Positions 40,309 through 47,179 of a stretch of DNA of 53,738 nt are shown one piece after another. Below the pieces are notes generated by a model. It did not search any database and was not told the DNA's origin. It saw only the letters and a list, made by a program, of their open reading frames with translations. The position numbers and the translations under genes are program-made. Each line of letters begins with the position of its first letter. Position 1 is the first letter of the stretch. Source of the stretch: CAYUPY01 sp964446595 (lineage in GTDB: Bacteria > Patescibacteriota > Dojkabacteria > J137 > JAEUSD01); contig CAYUPY010000004.1 of the NCBI GenBank assembly GCA_964446595.1, positions 1-53,738 on the forward strand, given 5' to 3'.

Positions 40309-41259
40309 CTAATTTTTTCCCTGTTTGCTTAATAAGCTAAAAAACAGACCCACAGCGCTAAACAGTAAAAGGCCGGCTCCAAACAATAGTTGATAAGGTA
40401 AAGGTTGTTTATCCTCCATATTTTCCGTAGCTGTCGTATCTCGAATAGCAGCTGGTCTATTAATGCTGTTCTGGCTAGGGGAGAGGGGGTTATTTATTGT
40501 TAAGTGGTAGTCTTGAAAAATTCTACTTTCTTTATGCGTAACCCTGGCTAATACGTAATTATTTCTGGTGTAGTAATCCATTAAAAAGGTGGGCTCCAAG
40601 TCTGTGCTAACCTTCCCGTTTAGGTCCCAGGTGACATCAAAAACGTCTTCATTTAGATTAGCAATATCAAGTCCAAAACTCTCAACTTCTCCTTCGTCCA
40701 GTGGAAAGCTAACAGATTTCCCTGTTGCTGAGATATTCTCCGCTGTAAAATTGGGCCCTATAGCATTTAGCCTCAGTTTGGCGAATACTTCCGGGGTCTT
40801 ACCTACCTGCATTAGCAAGGTATCTGTAAAAATAACTTTTTCCTTTGGGGAAGCGGTATTTAAAATAGTTACTTCTAGAAAATAATTACCTTGTTTAGTA
40901 AAACGGAAAGTGTGTGACTGAGAACTAGCTATTGTTTTTCCTTCTAGAATCCAATTCGCTTTAATCTGATCCTGCTTCACCTTAAACTTTTCAGCGAAAG
41001 CGGGGTAATTAATACTAAATTCATACTCTTGATTTACTTCTAGAGGTTTTTTGAGTACTCTTTCTGCAACAGGTAAAGTAGAGTTTGTTAAACTAGGATT
41101 GTAATCTATGGCTGCAGTACCGTCCACAAACAACCAGGAGCCAGGAATGATATCGTGAGCAGCCGTACCTAAAGGTAAGACCCATAAATAAATGAGAAGT
41201 GCTAACAAAATACTAAAAAATTTACTAAATTCTGTCCGTATCTGGTTATTCTTTTTCAT
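40309..41259 (-). CDS. Surface protein with PKD-like segment and C-terminal membrane anchor
   Basis: The start at the ATG 41259-41257 (MKKNNQIRTEFSKFFSILLALLIYLWVLP...) gives 316 residues and a proper signal peptide. The in-frame ATG at 41367 is rejected because it adds 36 polar residues and lies inside the opposite gene. A PKD-like strand pattern (NWILEGKTIASSQSHTFRFT, then GNYFLEVTIL) lies near the middle, and a hydrophobic C-terminal helix (LLFGAGLLLFSAVGLFFSLL) with a basic tail acts as an anchor. The 5' end overlaps the divergent gene by 68 nt. Confidence 0.6.
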   Translation of the reverse strand: MKKNNQIRTEFSKFFSILLALLIYLWVLPLGTAAHDIIPGSWLFVDGTAAIDYNPSLTNSTLPVAERVLKKPLEVNQEYEFSINYPAFAEKFKVKQDQIKANWILEGKTIASSQSHTFRFTKQGNYFLEVTILNTASPKEKVIFTDTLLMQVGKTPEVFAKLRLNAIGPNFTAENISATGKSVSFPLDEGEVESFGLDIANLNEDVFDVTWDLNGKVSTDLEPTFLMDYYTRNNYVLARVTHKESRIFQDYHLTINNPLSPSQNSINRPAAIRDTTATENMEDKQPLPYQLLFGAGLLLFSAVGLFFSLLSKQGKN

Positions 41260-42418
41260 AATCGCGCTAGTCTTATTTGTGGTGATGGTCGTTGGTAGCC
41301 TACAATCAACTATTCCTTCTCCAAGTGTAGCAAAGCTGGAAACAAGAGGAGACTTTCTGCGGATCACGGATTGTTTAACTAAATCTTGGGATCAAATTAA
41401 TCAGTGTTATGACGAGTTTATTGCTTCATTTAGTGAAGGGAAAAATGTGAATGAGACGCTGGCGGCCCTCGAACAGGCGAGGGCCGCCAGCACAGAAGTA
41501 GAAAACAACTGTCATCCTATGGCGCATGCAATTGGCCGTTACACTTTAAACAAATATGGTAACGTTGGAGATGCTTTTGAGGCCTGTGATTTCACATGCC
41601 ACTCAGGTTGTTATCATGGCGTAATGGAGAGGCTGTTTTTTTCAGAAGAAGAAATCGCTGCCGGTTCTCAACATCTGAGTTTAGACCAGATGAAAGAAAG
41701 GGTAGCTGGAATCTGTGACCGCAGCCAATTCAGTAACCCTAGTAATGCCATAATTTTCCAATGTTTGCATGGTTTAGGACATGCAATCCTATATACCCTA
41801 GATTATGACTTAGAAGATGCGCTGCTAGGGTGTGATCTACTAGAAACCCCGTACGAGAGAAGCTCTTGCTACGGAGGTGTGGTAATGGAAAATGTTACTG
41901 CATTCGAAAGGGAAAAACGTTATATAAAAAAAGATGATCCACACTATCCGTGTAATATGTTGGATCAAAAATATCAGTACAGTTGTTACCAAATGCAAAC
42001 CAGTATTATGACTGAGATTGGTATCCCTGCAAGCGAAATGGGTAAAGTATGCATGGAGGCAGGGGAGGGGAACATTGGGGCTTGTCATGTAAGCATTGGC
42101 AGAGACTTAAGTAATTATGTGCGTTCAGGTAATGCGGAATATGTAGCTGGAATCTGTGAGCAAACAGAAGGAGTGGACGAAGATTATTCGCTAAATTGTA
42201 TTGAAGGCACTATATACGCCTTAATAGATAACACTTGGGATTCTAAGTATGCCTACAGTTTTTGTAATGTACTGCAAAAAGAGGGACTTAAAATCAGTTG
42301 TTATAGAAGTGCTGCTAGTTATTTAGATATTTATGAGTACACATATCAAAGTAAACTAGAACAGTGCGATAAATTTGCTGGTGAAAATGTGGAGATTTGT
42401 AAAGAAAACACCTTCTAA
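41192..42418 (+). CDS. Membrane-anchored Cys/His-rich repeat protein
   Basis: In the 408-residue protein, a single membrane helix at about 17-36 (WLFFFIIALVLFVVMVVG) precedes a long outer region with regularly spaced Cys. Notable motifs are NNCHPMAHAIGRYTLNKYG, CDFTCHSGCYHGVMERL and FQCLHGLGHAILY, followed by further 'CD/CN...SCY' repeats spaced about 30-45 residues. The pattern suggests an alpha-helical repeat with disulfides, and the CHxxxH and CxHGxGH motifs could bind metal. I cannot name the family. A 14-bp inverted repeat (41458-41491) lies in frame. Confidence 0.6.
   Translation: MRSANKILKNLLNSVRIWLFFFIIALVLFVVMVVGSLQSTIPSPSVAKLETRGDFLRITDCLTKSWDQINQCYDEFIASFSEGKNVNETLAALEQARAASTEVENNCHPMAHAIGRYTLNKYGNVGDAFEACDFTCHSGCYHGVMERLFFSEEEIAAGSQHLSLDQMKERVAGICDRSQFSNPSNAIIFQCLHGLGHAILYTLDYDLEDALLGCDLLETPYERSSCYGGVVMENVTAFEREKRYIKKDDPHYPCNMLDQKYQYSCYQMQTSIMTEIGIPASEMGKVCMEAGEGNIGACHVSIGRDLSNYVRSGNAEYVAGICEQTEGVDEDYSLNCIEGTIYALIDNTWDSKYAYSFCNVLQKEGLKISCYRSAASYLDIYEYTYQSKLEQCDKFAGENVEICKENTF
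41458..41491. repeat. Intragenic inverted repeat (14-bp arms, 6-nt loop)
   Basis: GCTGGCGGCCCTCG (41458-41471) pairs perfectly with 41478-41491. CGCTGGCG (41457-41464) is in the left arm. Confidence 0.85.
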
Positions 42419-42645
42419 TCTGTAAGGATGCGGGAGTCAAGCGAAATCTCTAGTTCAGAAAATAAAATAGCCAGAGGCGTTTCTAGAATTTTTGCCAGTT
42501 TTTGAATTAGGTTTAGACTAGGGACCTTAGCATTATTTTCTATCATCGAAAGGTAATTATGAGTAATGCCAGCCTCCTCAGCTAGTTTTTTCTGAGTCAA
42601 CTTTTTTTGCGTTCTAATCAGTTTTATATTACTGCCTACATTCAT
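42415..42645 (-). CDS. XRE-family HTH transcriptional regulator
   Basis: The 76-residue product is a single HTH_3 domain: NIKLIRTQKKLTQKKLAEEAGITHNYLSMIENN, then PSLNLIQKLAKILETPLAIL. It has no effector domain. It is convergent with, and overlaps by 4 nt, the Cys/His-rich gene. The target is unknown. Confidence 0.88.
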   Translation of the reverse strand: MNVGSNIKLIRTQKKLTQKKLAEEAGITHNYLSMIENNAKVPSLNLIQKLAKILETPLAILFSELEISLDSRILTD

Positions 42646-42827
42646 AGCTAATTTTACTAAGATTTAGTGGTACTGGTCAATTATTGTTTTTTATGCTAAA
42701 AAAGCACGCATGAATAACGCTTAAACGATTAGTTTAACTTTTATAACTATTGTTTGGGCTTATCAGATGTTTTCAGCCTATGATAATATCTATACCTAGG
42801 ATAAATTTATAGGTTGAAAGATTTATC

Positions 42828-42901
42828 GGCAGGGTAGCTCAGTTGGTTAGAGCACAGGATTCATAAACCTGAGGTCGCGGGTTCGAACCCCGCCTCTGCT
42901 A
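42828..42901 (+). tRNA. tRNA-Met (elongator-type, anticodon CAU)
   Basis: The acceptor GGCAGGG pairs with CTCTGCT (G-U pairs included), the T arm is GCGGG-TTCGAAC-CCCGC, and the anticodon loop is TTCATAA. C1-A72 is absent, so it is not the initiator. A tRNA-Ile2 (CAU with lysidine) is possible in principle, but a UAU tRNA-Ile already reads AUA here. CCA is not encoded. Confidence 0.85.
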
Positions 42902-42948
42902 TTACTTCTCTTAACCTTCAACAACATAATTAATAAAGAGGACAAAAT

Positions 42949-45261
42949 ATGCCCGAACAAAAAAGTAGTTCCACAAGACCAAGCAGAGATCCTAAGCCAG
43001 CTAATGTTAAGCCCAGGAAGGTGCGTTTGGTAAAGATCAATATTAACCCTATTTCATTTATACTTGGGGCATTTATTATCATAGTGCTTCTTTCTTTGCT
43101 AATAGGTCCTGGATCTGGCCCAACTACCACGCCAGTATCAGTTTCTAGGTTTATTACAAGCATTAAAAATCAAGAGTATTCTCGCCTTTCGATTAAGAAT
43201 TCCGGTCAAATTATTGCTCAGGATAAATATGTTTATGTAGCACAAGGGCTTACTGATGTAGAAAAAACAAAATTGGAAACAATTAGTGAAGGAAGACTCA
43301 TTGAGCTATTACAGCCAGTGGATGCCTTAGAGCAATTGCGTGCTTCACTTAGACAAGAACCAAACCAAAGAGTTACAGAAATAATATTTGGACAAAACTA
43401 TGCAATTGCTAGAACTCTAGGACGAGATAACACTGATTTCCTTGTCAACGAACTGACAAGGGACAGATTAGCAAACCTGCTCAGAGACAAAGGCCAAGAG
43501 TTAGCTGAGGTGCCAATCATCATCACCGAGCTAAGTTTTGCTGCTGCAGAAATCAATCCAGAATCGATTGCTGCTCGCTATAGCCAAGGCGAATATGCTG
43601 AAGTATACGAGGTAGCAGGGTTAACATTAGCAAGATTAAAAGACGAGGAAATTCCTACCTATTCATTAGAATGGGATGCTGGGATCAGCAACTTTTCCAG
43701 AATTATTCAAGAAGAGGGTATTGAGCTAGCCAATGAAAATATAGAAATTGGCTCTGAAATTGTGGCATCTGTGCCATGGGGAGATATTATATCGCTAGTC
43801 ACACTAGTTGGATTTGTAGTATTGGGTTATTTCATTTTCCGGGGAATCCAGAATTCCGGAAGTGGATTAATGAGGTTTGGGCAGTCAAAGGCTCGTATGT
43901 TCTGGGGGGTTAAGCCTGACATTACTTTTGTAGATGTGGCAGGCGTTGACGAGGCTAAGCAAGAGTTGGAAGAAATAGTACAATTCTTGAAAAATCCTGA
44001 GAAGTTTCGCAAGTTGGGAGCACGTATTCCCAAAGGAGTCTTGATGGTTGGTCGCCCTGGTACGGGTAAAACCTTGATGGCTAGAGCTGTTGCCGGTGAG
44101 GCTGGTGTACCTTTCTTCCATACATCTGGATCTGAATTTGAAGAGATGCTAGTTGGTGCTGGTGCATCTAGAGTGCGAGATCTTTTTGAAAAAGCGAAGA
44201 AGGCTTCACCTGCATTAATATTCATTGACGAAATTGATGCTGTAGCCCGAAAGAGAGGAACAACTATTCAATCAAGTACAACTGAACAAACTCTTAACCA
44301 AATTCTGGTGGAGATGGATGGTTTTGAGACAGGTACTAACGTAATTGTAATTGCGGCTACAAACAGACCTGATGTTCTAGATCCAGCCATTTTGAGACCA
44401 GGACGTTTTGATCGTAGGGTAGTGCTAGATCTTCCAGATATTGAAGGTCGAAAACAGATATTATCTGTACATTCCCGAAATAAGCCTTTGGCAGAGGATG
44501 TCGACTTAGATAGGGTGGCAAAGCGAACCATTGGTTTCTCAGGTGCTGAATTGGAAAACACATTAAATGAGGCTGCAATTATTGCTGCTAAAGGTGACCG
44601 AAAGCAAATTACGGCTAAGGACATAGAAGAGGCTGCTTCTAAAGTGACAATGGGACCTGTGAGGAAGTCTTTGGTACGTACCGATGAGGAATTGAAGTTG
44701 GTTGCCGTGCACGAGGCTGGACATGCCGTGGTGGCTTTCTTTACACCAGGGTCAGACCCAGTTCATAGGGTTTCTATCCTGTCACGTGGAGCAGCTGGTG
44801 GGGTTACTCAGTTCTTGCCAGAGAATGATAATAGAATGGTGAGTAAGGGGAAATTATTAGCTAGAATTGCTGTGGGGTTAGGTGGTCGCGCAGCTGAAGA
44901 TCTAATTTTAGAAGATATTTCTACTGGGGCTTCTTCAGATATCAAGATGGTAACTGATGTAGCTCGGGCGATGGTACAGAAGTACGGTATGTCAGAAAAA
45001 TTAGGTTTGATCAAGTACGGTGAGTCCGATGAATTAGAGCACTTAGGTTATGGCTATGGTCAATCCCAAGAGTATTCTGACGAGACAGCAAAGTTAATAG
45101 ACGAGGAAGTACGTAAATTAATCCAGGAGGCCTATAGTAAAGCAAAGCAGATTATAAATGGTAATCGTGCTGGATTCGATAAAGTGGTAGCAGAATTATT
45201 AGAGAAAGAAGTGCTGGAAGCTGATGAGTTTGAAACACTTCTTAAAGGAAAGGATAACTAG
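42949..45261 (+). CDS. ftsH: ATP-dependent zinc metalloprotease FtsH
   Basis: The 770-residue product has helix 1 (about 30-50), an outer domain of about 215 residues (larger than in E. coli), helix 2 (about 272-292), an AAA+ module with Walker A GRPGTGKT (368-375), FIDEIDA (about 424) and the second-region-of-homology RPDVLDPAILRPGRFDRR, then the zinc site HEAGH (588-592) and a downstream acidic ligand. FtsH degrades membrane and regulatory proteins. It has an AGAGGA SD 8 nt before the ATG. Walker A has Arg in place of the usual Pro after Gly. Confidence 0.96.
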   Translation: MPEQKSSSTRPSRDPKPANVKPRKVRLVKININPISFILGAFIIIVLLSLLIGPGSGPTTTPVSVSRFITSIKNQEYSRLSIKNSGQIIAQDKYVYVAQGLTDVEKTKLETISEGRLIELLQPVDALEQLRASLRQEPNQRVTEIIFGQNYAIARTLGRDNTDFLVNELTRDRLANLLRDKGQELAEVPIIITELSFAAAEINPESIAARYSQGEYAEVYEVAGLTLARLKDEEIPTYSLEWDAGISNFSRIIQEEGIELANENIEIGSEIVASVPWGDIISLVTLVGFVVLGYFIFRGIQNSGSGLMRFGQSKARMFWGVKPDITFVDVAGVDEAKQELEEIVQFLKNPEKFRKLGARIPKGVLMVGRPGTGKTLMARAVAGEAGVPFFHTSGSEFEEMLVGAGASRVRDLFEKAKKASPALIFIDEIDAVARKRGTTIQSSTTEQTLNQILVEMDGFETGTNVIVIAATNRPDVLDPAILRPGRFDRRVVLDLPDIEGRKQILSVHSRNKPLAEDVDLDRVAKRTIGFSGAELENTLNEAAIIAAKGDRKQITAKDIEEAASKVTMGPVRKSLVRTDEELKLVAVHEAGHAVVAFFTPGSDPVHRVSILSRGAAGGVTQFLPENDNRMVSKGKLLARIAVGLGGRAAEDLILEDISTGASSDIKMVTDVARAMVQKYGMSEKLGLIKYGESDELEHLGYGYGQSQEYSDETAKLIDEEVRKLIQEAYSKAKQIINGNRAGFDKVVAELLEKEVLEADEFETLLKGKDN

Positions 45262-45278
45262 TTTAGCTTAGTTAAATC

Positions 45279-45292
45279 TGCTAAATTAAGGC
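45279..45292 (+). promoter_or_regulatory. Extended -10 box before a GTG start, leaderless geometry
   Basis: TGC-TAAATT (45279-45287) ends 5 nt before the GTG at 45293. Confidence 0.45.
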
Positions 45293-46453
45293 GTGAAAGA
45301 AGCCAAGGGTCTTAACCTAATACAATTTAGTGCTGGATTATTAGTAGGATTTATAATAAGCCTCGGGGTTTATCTAATAGTAAACCCCGGCGCCACTGTA
45401 AGTATTCCCGTCTCTAATGAGCAGATAAAGCTTCAAGCTGCTCCTATTGTTATTGACAAAGACACAACTCTTTCCCGAGGTTTTTTGGCTGCTGGATATA
45501 ACGCAAATTCAGCACAACAAGTTGCAAACAATAACCCAGTAAAAGTAAATCCTGGGGAGCAGTACGTTTTACATGTTTTGGAAATTGGAAAGACCGTGGG
45601 GGAAGTTAGAATTGACGATTGTGATATTGCATGGAACAGTTTTGGAAATACAAGTCCAAATATCTTTAGTGACTCTACTATGGGTGCGCTTTATTTAGGT
45701 AGTAGAGGTGAATTATTACTACCACCAGTATTGTCAACCAACCGAGCTGCGCAATACACAGGTATTGAAGGATCCTTTAAAAGAAACTATCAGTTTAATG
45801 ATCAAGTAAATACTAGAACGAATACGCAGGTAGAGTACACCACAATCGCTTTCCAATTTACGGTTAGTAATCAATTAAATAGCGGTGACCGTTTCAGTTT
45901 AGCAGGGGTAGAATGCCCTATTTCTGGAGACAACGGTCTTAGTGATAGAATCGTAGTACAATTTAGAAACAATGAGGTGTTGTTAGAAGTAAGTGGCAGT
46001 ACTGACAACGCTTTGGTCCCTCTTTACCAGTTTTATAATGCAGATACAGGAGCTCATTTTTACACAGCTAGTGAATCTCAAAAACAGTCTGTGCTTGATA
46101 GGTTTCCGCAGTTTAAGCCTGAAGGCATTGCTTATTACGTAAGCACCGGTGAGGGTAGAGGTGTGTATCGTTTTTACAATTCTACTAGTGGCGCCCACTT
46201 TTATACCGCAGATGTTAGCACTAGAGATCAAGTTCTAGAGAGATTTCCACAGTTTAAACTGGAAAATGGTGGCCAGCCAGTATTCTATGTAAATGCAGAT
46301 ATAAGTAGTGGTTTTCCTGTGTATCAATTTTATAATGCTACCACTGGTGCTCATTTTTACACTGCTGATGAAGTTAAGAAAAACGCTGTAGAGAACAGAT
46401 TCCCGCAGTTTAAATACGAAAAAGTAACCTATTCGGTATCAAAGTTAGATTAA
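45293..46453 (+). CDS. Membrane-anchored protein with three DUF5648-like repeats
   Basis: The 386-residue protein starts with GTG (MKEAKGLNLIQFSAG) and has an N-terminal membrane helix (about 10-29). The middle is beta-rich. Residues about 243-386 hold three repeats of about 45 residues, each with (Y)xFYNxxTGAHFYTA and a later RFPQFK (FYNADTGAHFYTA, FYNSTSGAHFYTA, FYNATTGAHFYTA). This matches the DUF5648 repeat found in secreted proteins. It is likely a surface-exposed protein; the binding partner is unknown. Confidence 0.75.
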   Translation: MKEAKGLNLIQFSAGLLVGFIISLGVYLIVNPGATVSIPVSNEQIKLQAAPIVIDKDTTLSRGFLAAGYNANSAQQVANNNPVKVNPGEQYVLHVLEIGKTVGEVRIDDCDIAWNSFGNTSPNIFSDSTMGALYLGSRGELLLPPVLSTNRAAQYTGIEGSFKRNYQFNDQVNTRTNTQVEYTTIAFQFTVSNQLNSGDRFSLAGVECPISGDNGLSDRIVVQFRNNEVLLEVSGSTDNALVPLYQFYNADTGAHFYTASESQKQSVLDRFPQFKPEGIAYYVSTGEGRGVYRFYNSTSGAHFYTADVSTRDQVLERFPQFKLENGGQPVFYVNADISSGFPVYQFYNATTGAHFYTADEVKKNAVENRFPQFKYEKVTYSVSKLD

Positions 46454-46462
46454 TAAACCAGC

Positions 46463-47173
46463 ATGAGATTGCAGAATCCCCATGCTATGGGGCAAGTATA
46501 TACAAATAAACCGGCAAAACCCGACAAATTGATCGGGAATACCAAATTTCTAATTACCGTACAGTTTGTGATGATGTTAGTACTATTAACTTGGGTAGCT
46601 ACTGACCTGTTCTTAAGTTATGGTGCTCCTGATGCAGTTTTACGAGGTTCATTAAGTCCAGTCGGATCCATCCAACAAGTAGACGTATTGTTAACTGAGC
46701 AGAGAAAATTATTGCAAAAGTTTGCTGAAGCGAATGCTATTCAGCGTGTAGAGAACGCCACAGAGTTGAAATCCATGGCCACAACGGCAACACAAGAAAT
46801 CTTTGCTAATATTCAGAATGGTGATTACTTCATTAAATTGCCTGGAAATCAACTGATAATTTACAGGCCTGATACAGAAGAGAATGTATATGTTGGTATG
46901 GATGCTGACGCGGCGCTGGCGGTGATGGAAAGAAATATTGCAAAGGAAATATTTGCCGCCGCCAGCGCCGCCAAAATAATAGAAGGGAAGCAAGAACCCC
47001 TAGTCCGAGAGATCGCAGATATTGCTACTTTATTAAGACAAGACCCCACTTTGTTTGAAAACGCCAAGAACGGTGACTTTATTGCGTACTTTCCCAACGA
47101 GTTTGTTACCGTGATTTACAATCCCCAGGCCCAAGAAATTGTGCAGTCCGCAACTATTGAATATCAGCTATAA
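46463..47173 (+). CDS. Membrane protein with two similar soluble segments
   Basis: The 236-residue protein has one membrane helix (about 29-52) and an outer domain with an internal repeat: IFANIQNGDYFIKLPGNQLIIYRPDTE (about 111-137) resembles LFENAKNGDFIAYFPNEFVTVIYNPQAQ (about 200-227). The two copies are separated by an Ala-rich helix that contains a 12-bp inverted repeat in the DNA (46911-46970). The function is unknown. The last codon overlaps the polA -10 box. Confidence 0.6.
   Translation: MRLQNPHAMGQVYTNKPAKPDKLIGNTKFLITVQFVMMLVLLTWVATDLFLSYGAPDAVLRGSLSPVGSIQQVDVLLTEQRKLLQKFAEANAIQRVENATELKSMATTATQEIFANIQNGDYFIKLPGNQLIIYRPDTEENVYVGMDADAALAVMERNIAKEIFAAASAAKIIEGKQEPLVREIADIATLLRQDPTLFENAKNGDFIAYFPNEFVTVIYNPQAQEIVQSATIEYQL
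46911..46970. repeat. Intragenic inverted repeat (12-bp arms, 36-nt loop)
   Basis: CGGCGCTGGCGG (46911-46922) pairs perfectly with CCGCCAGCGCCG (46959-46970). CGCTGGCG occurs in the left arm and its complement in the right. Confidence 0.85.
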
Positions 47174-47179
47174 TAGCCT
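47169..47179 (+). promoter_or_regulatory. Consensus -10 box of polA, leaderless geometry
   Basis: TATAAT (47169-47174) ends 5 nt before the ATG at 47180 and overlaps the stop of the preceding gene. Confidence 0.5.

Noticed and set aside
41260..41367. Longer start for the minus-strand surface protein
   Set aside because: The added 36 residues are polar and precede a normal signal peptide; ATG 41259 is a better start.
42828..42901. tRNA-Ile2 (lysidine type) instead of tRNA-Met
   Set aside because: It cannot be fully excluded from sequence, but a UAU tRNA-Ile is present and the structure fits an elongator Met tRNA.
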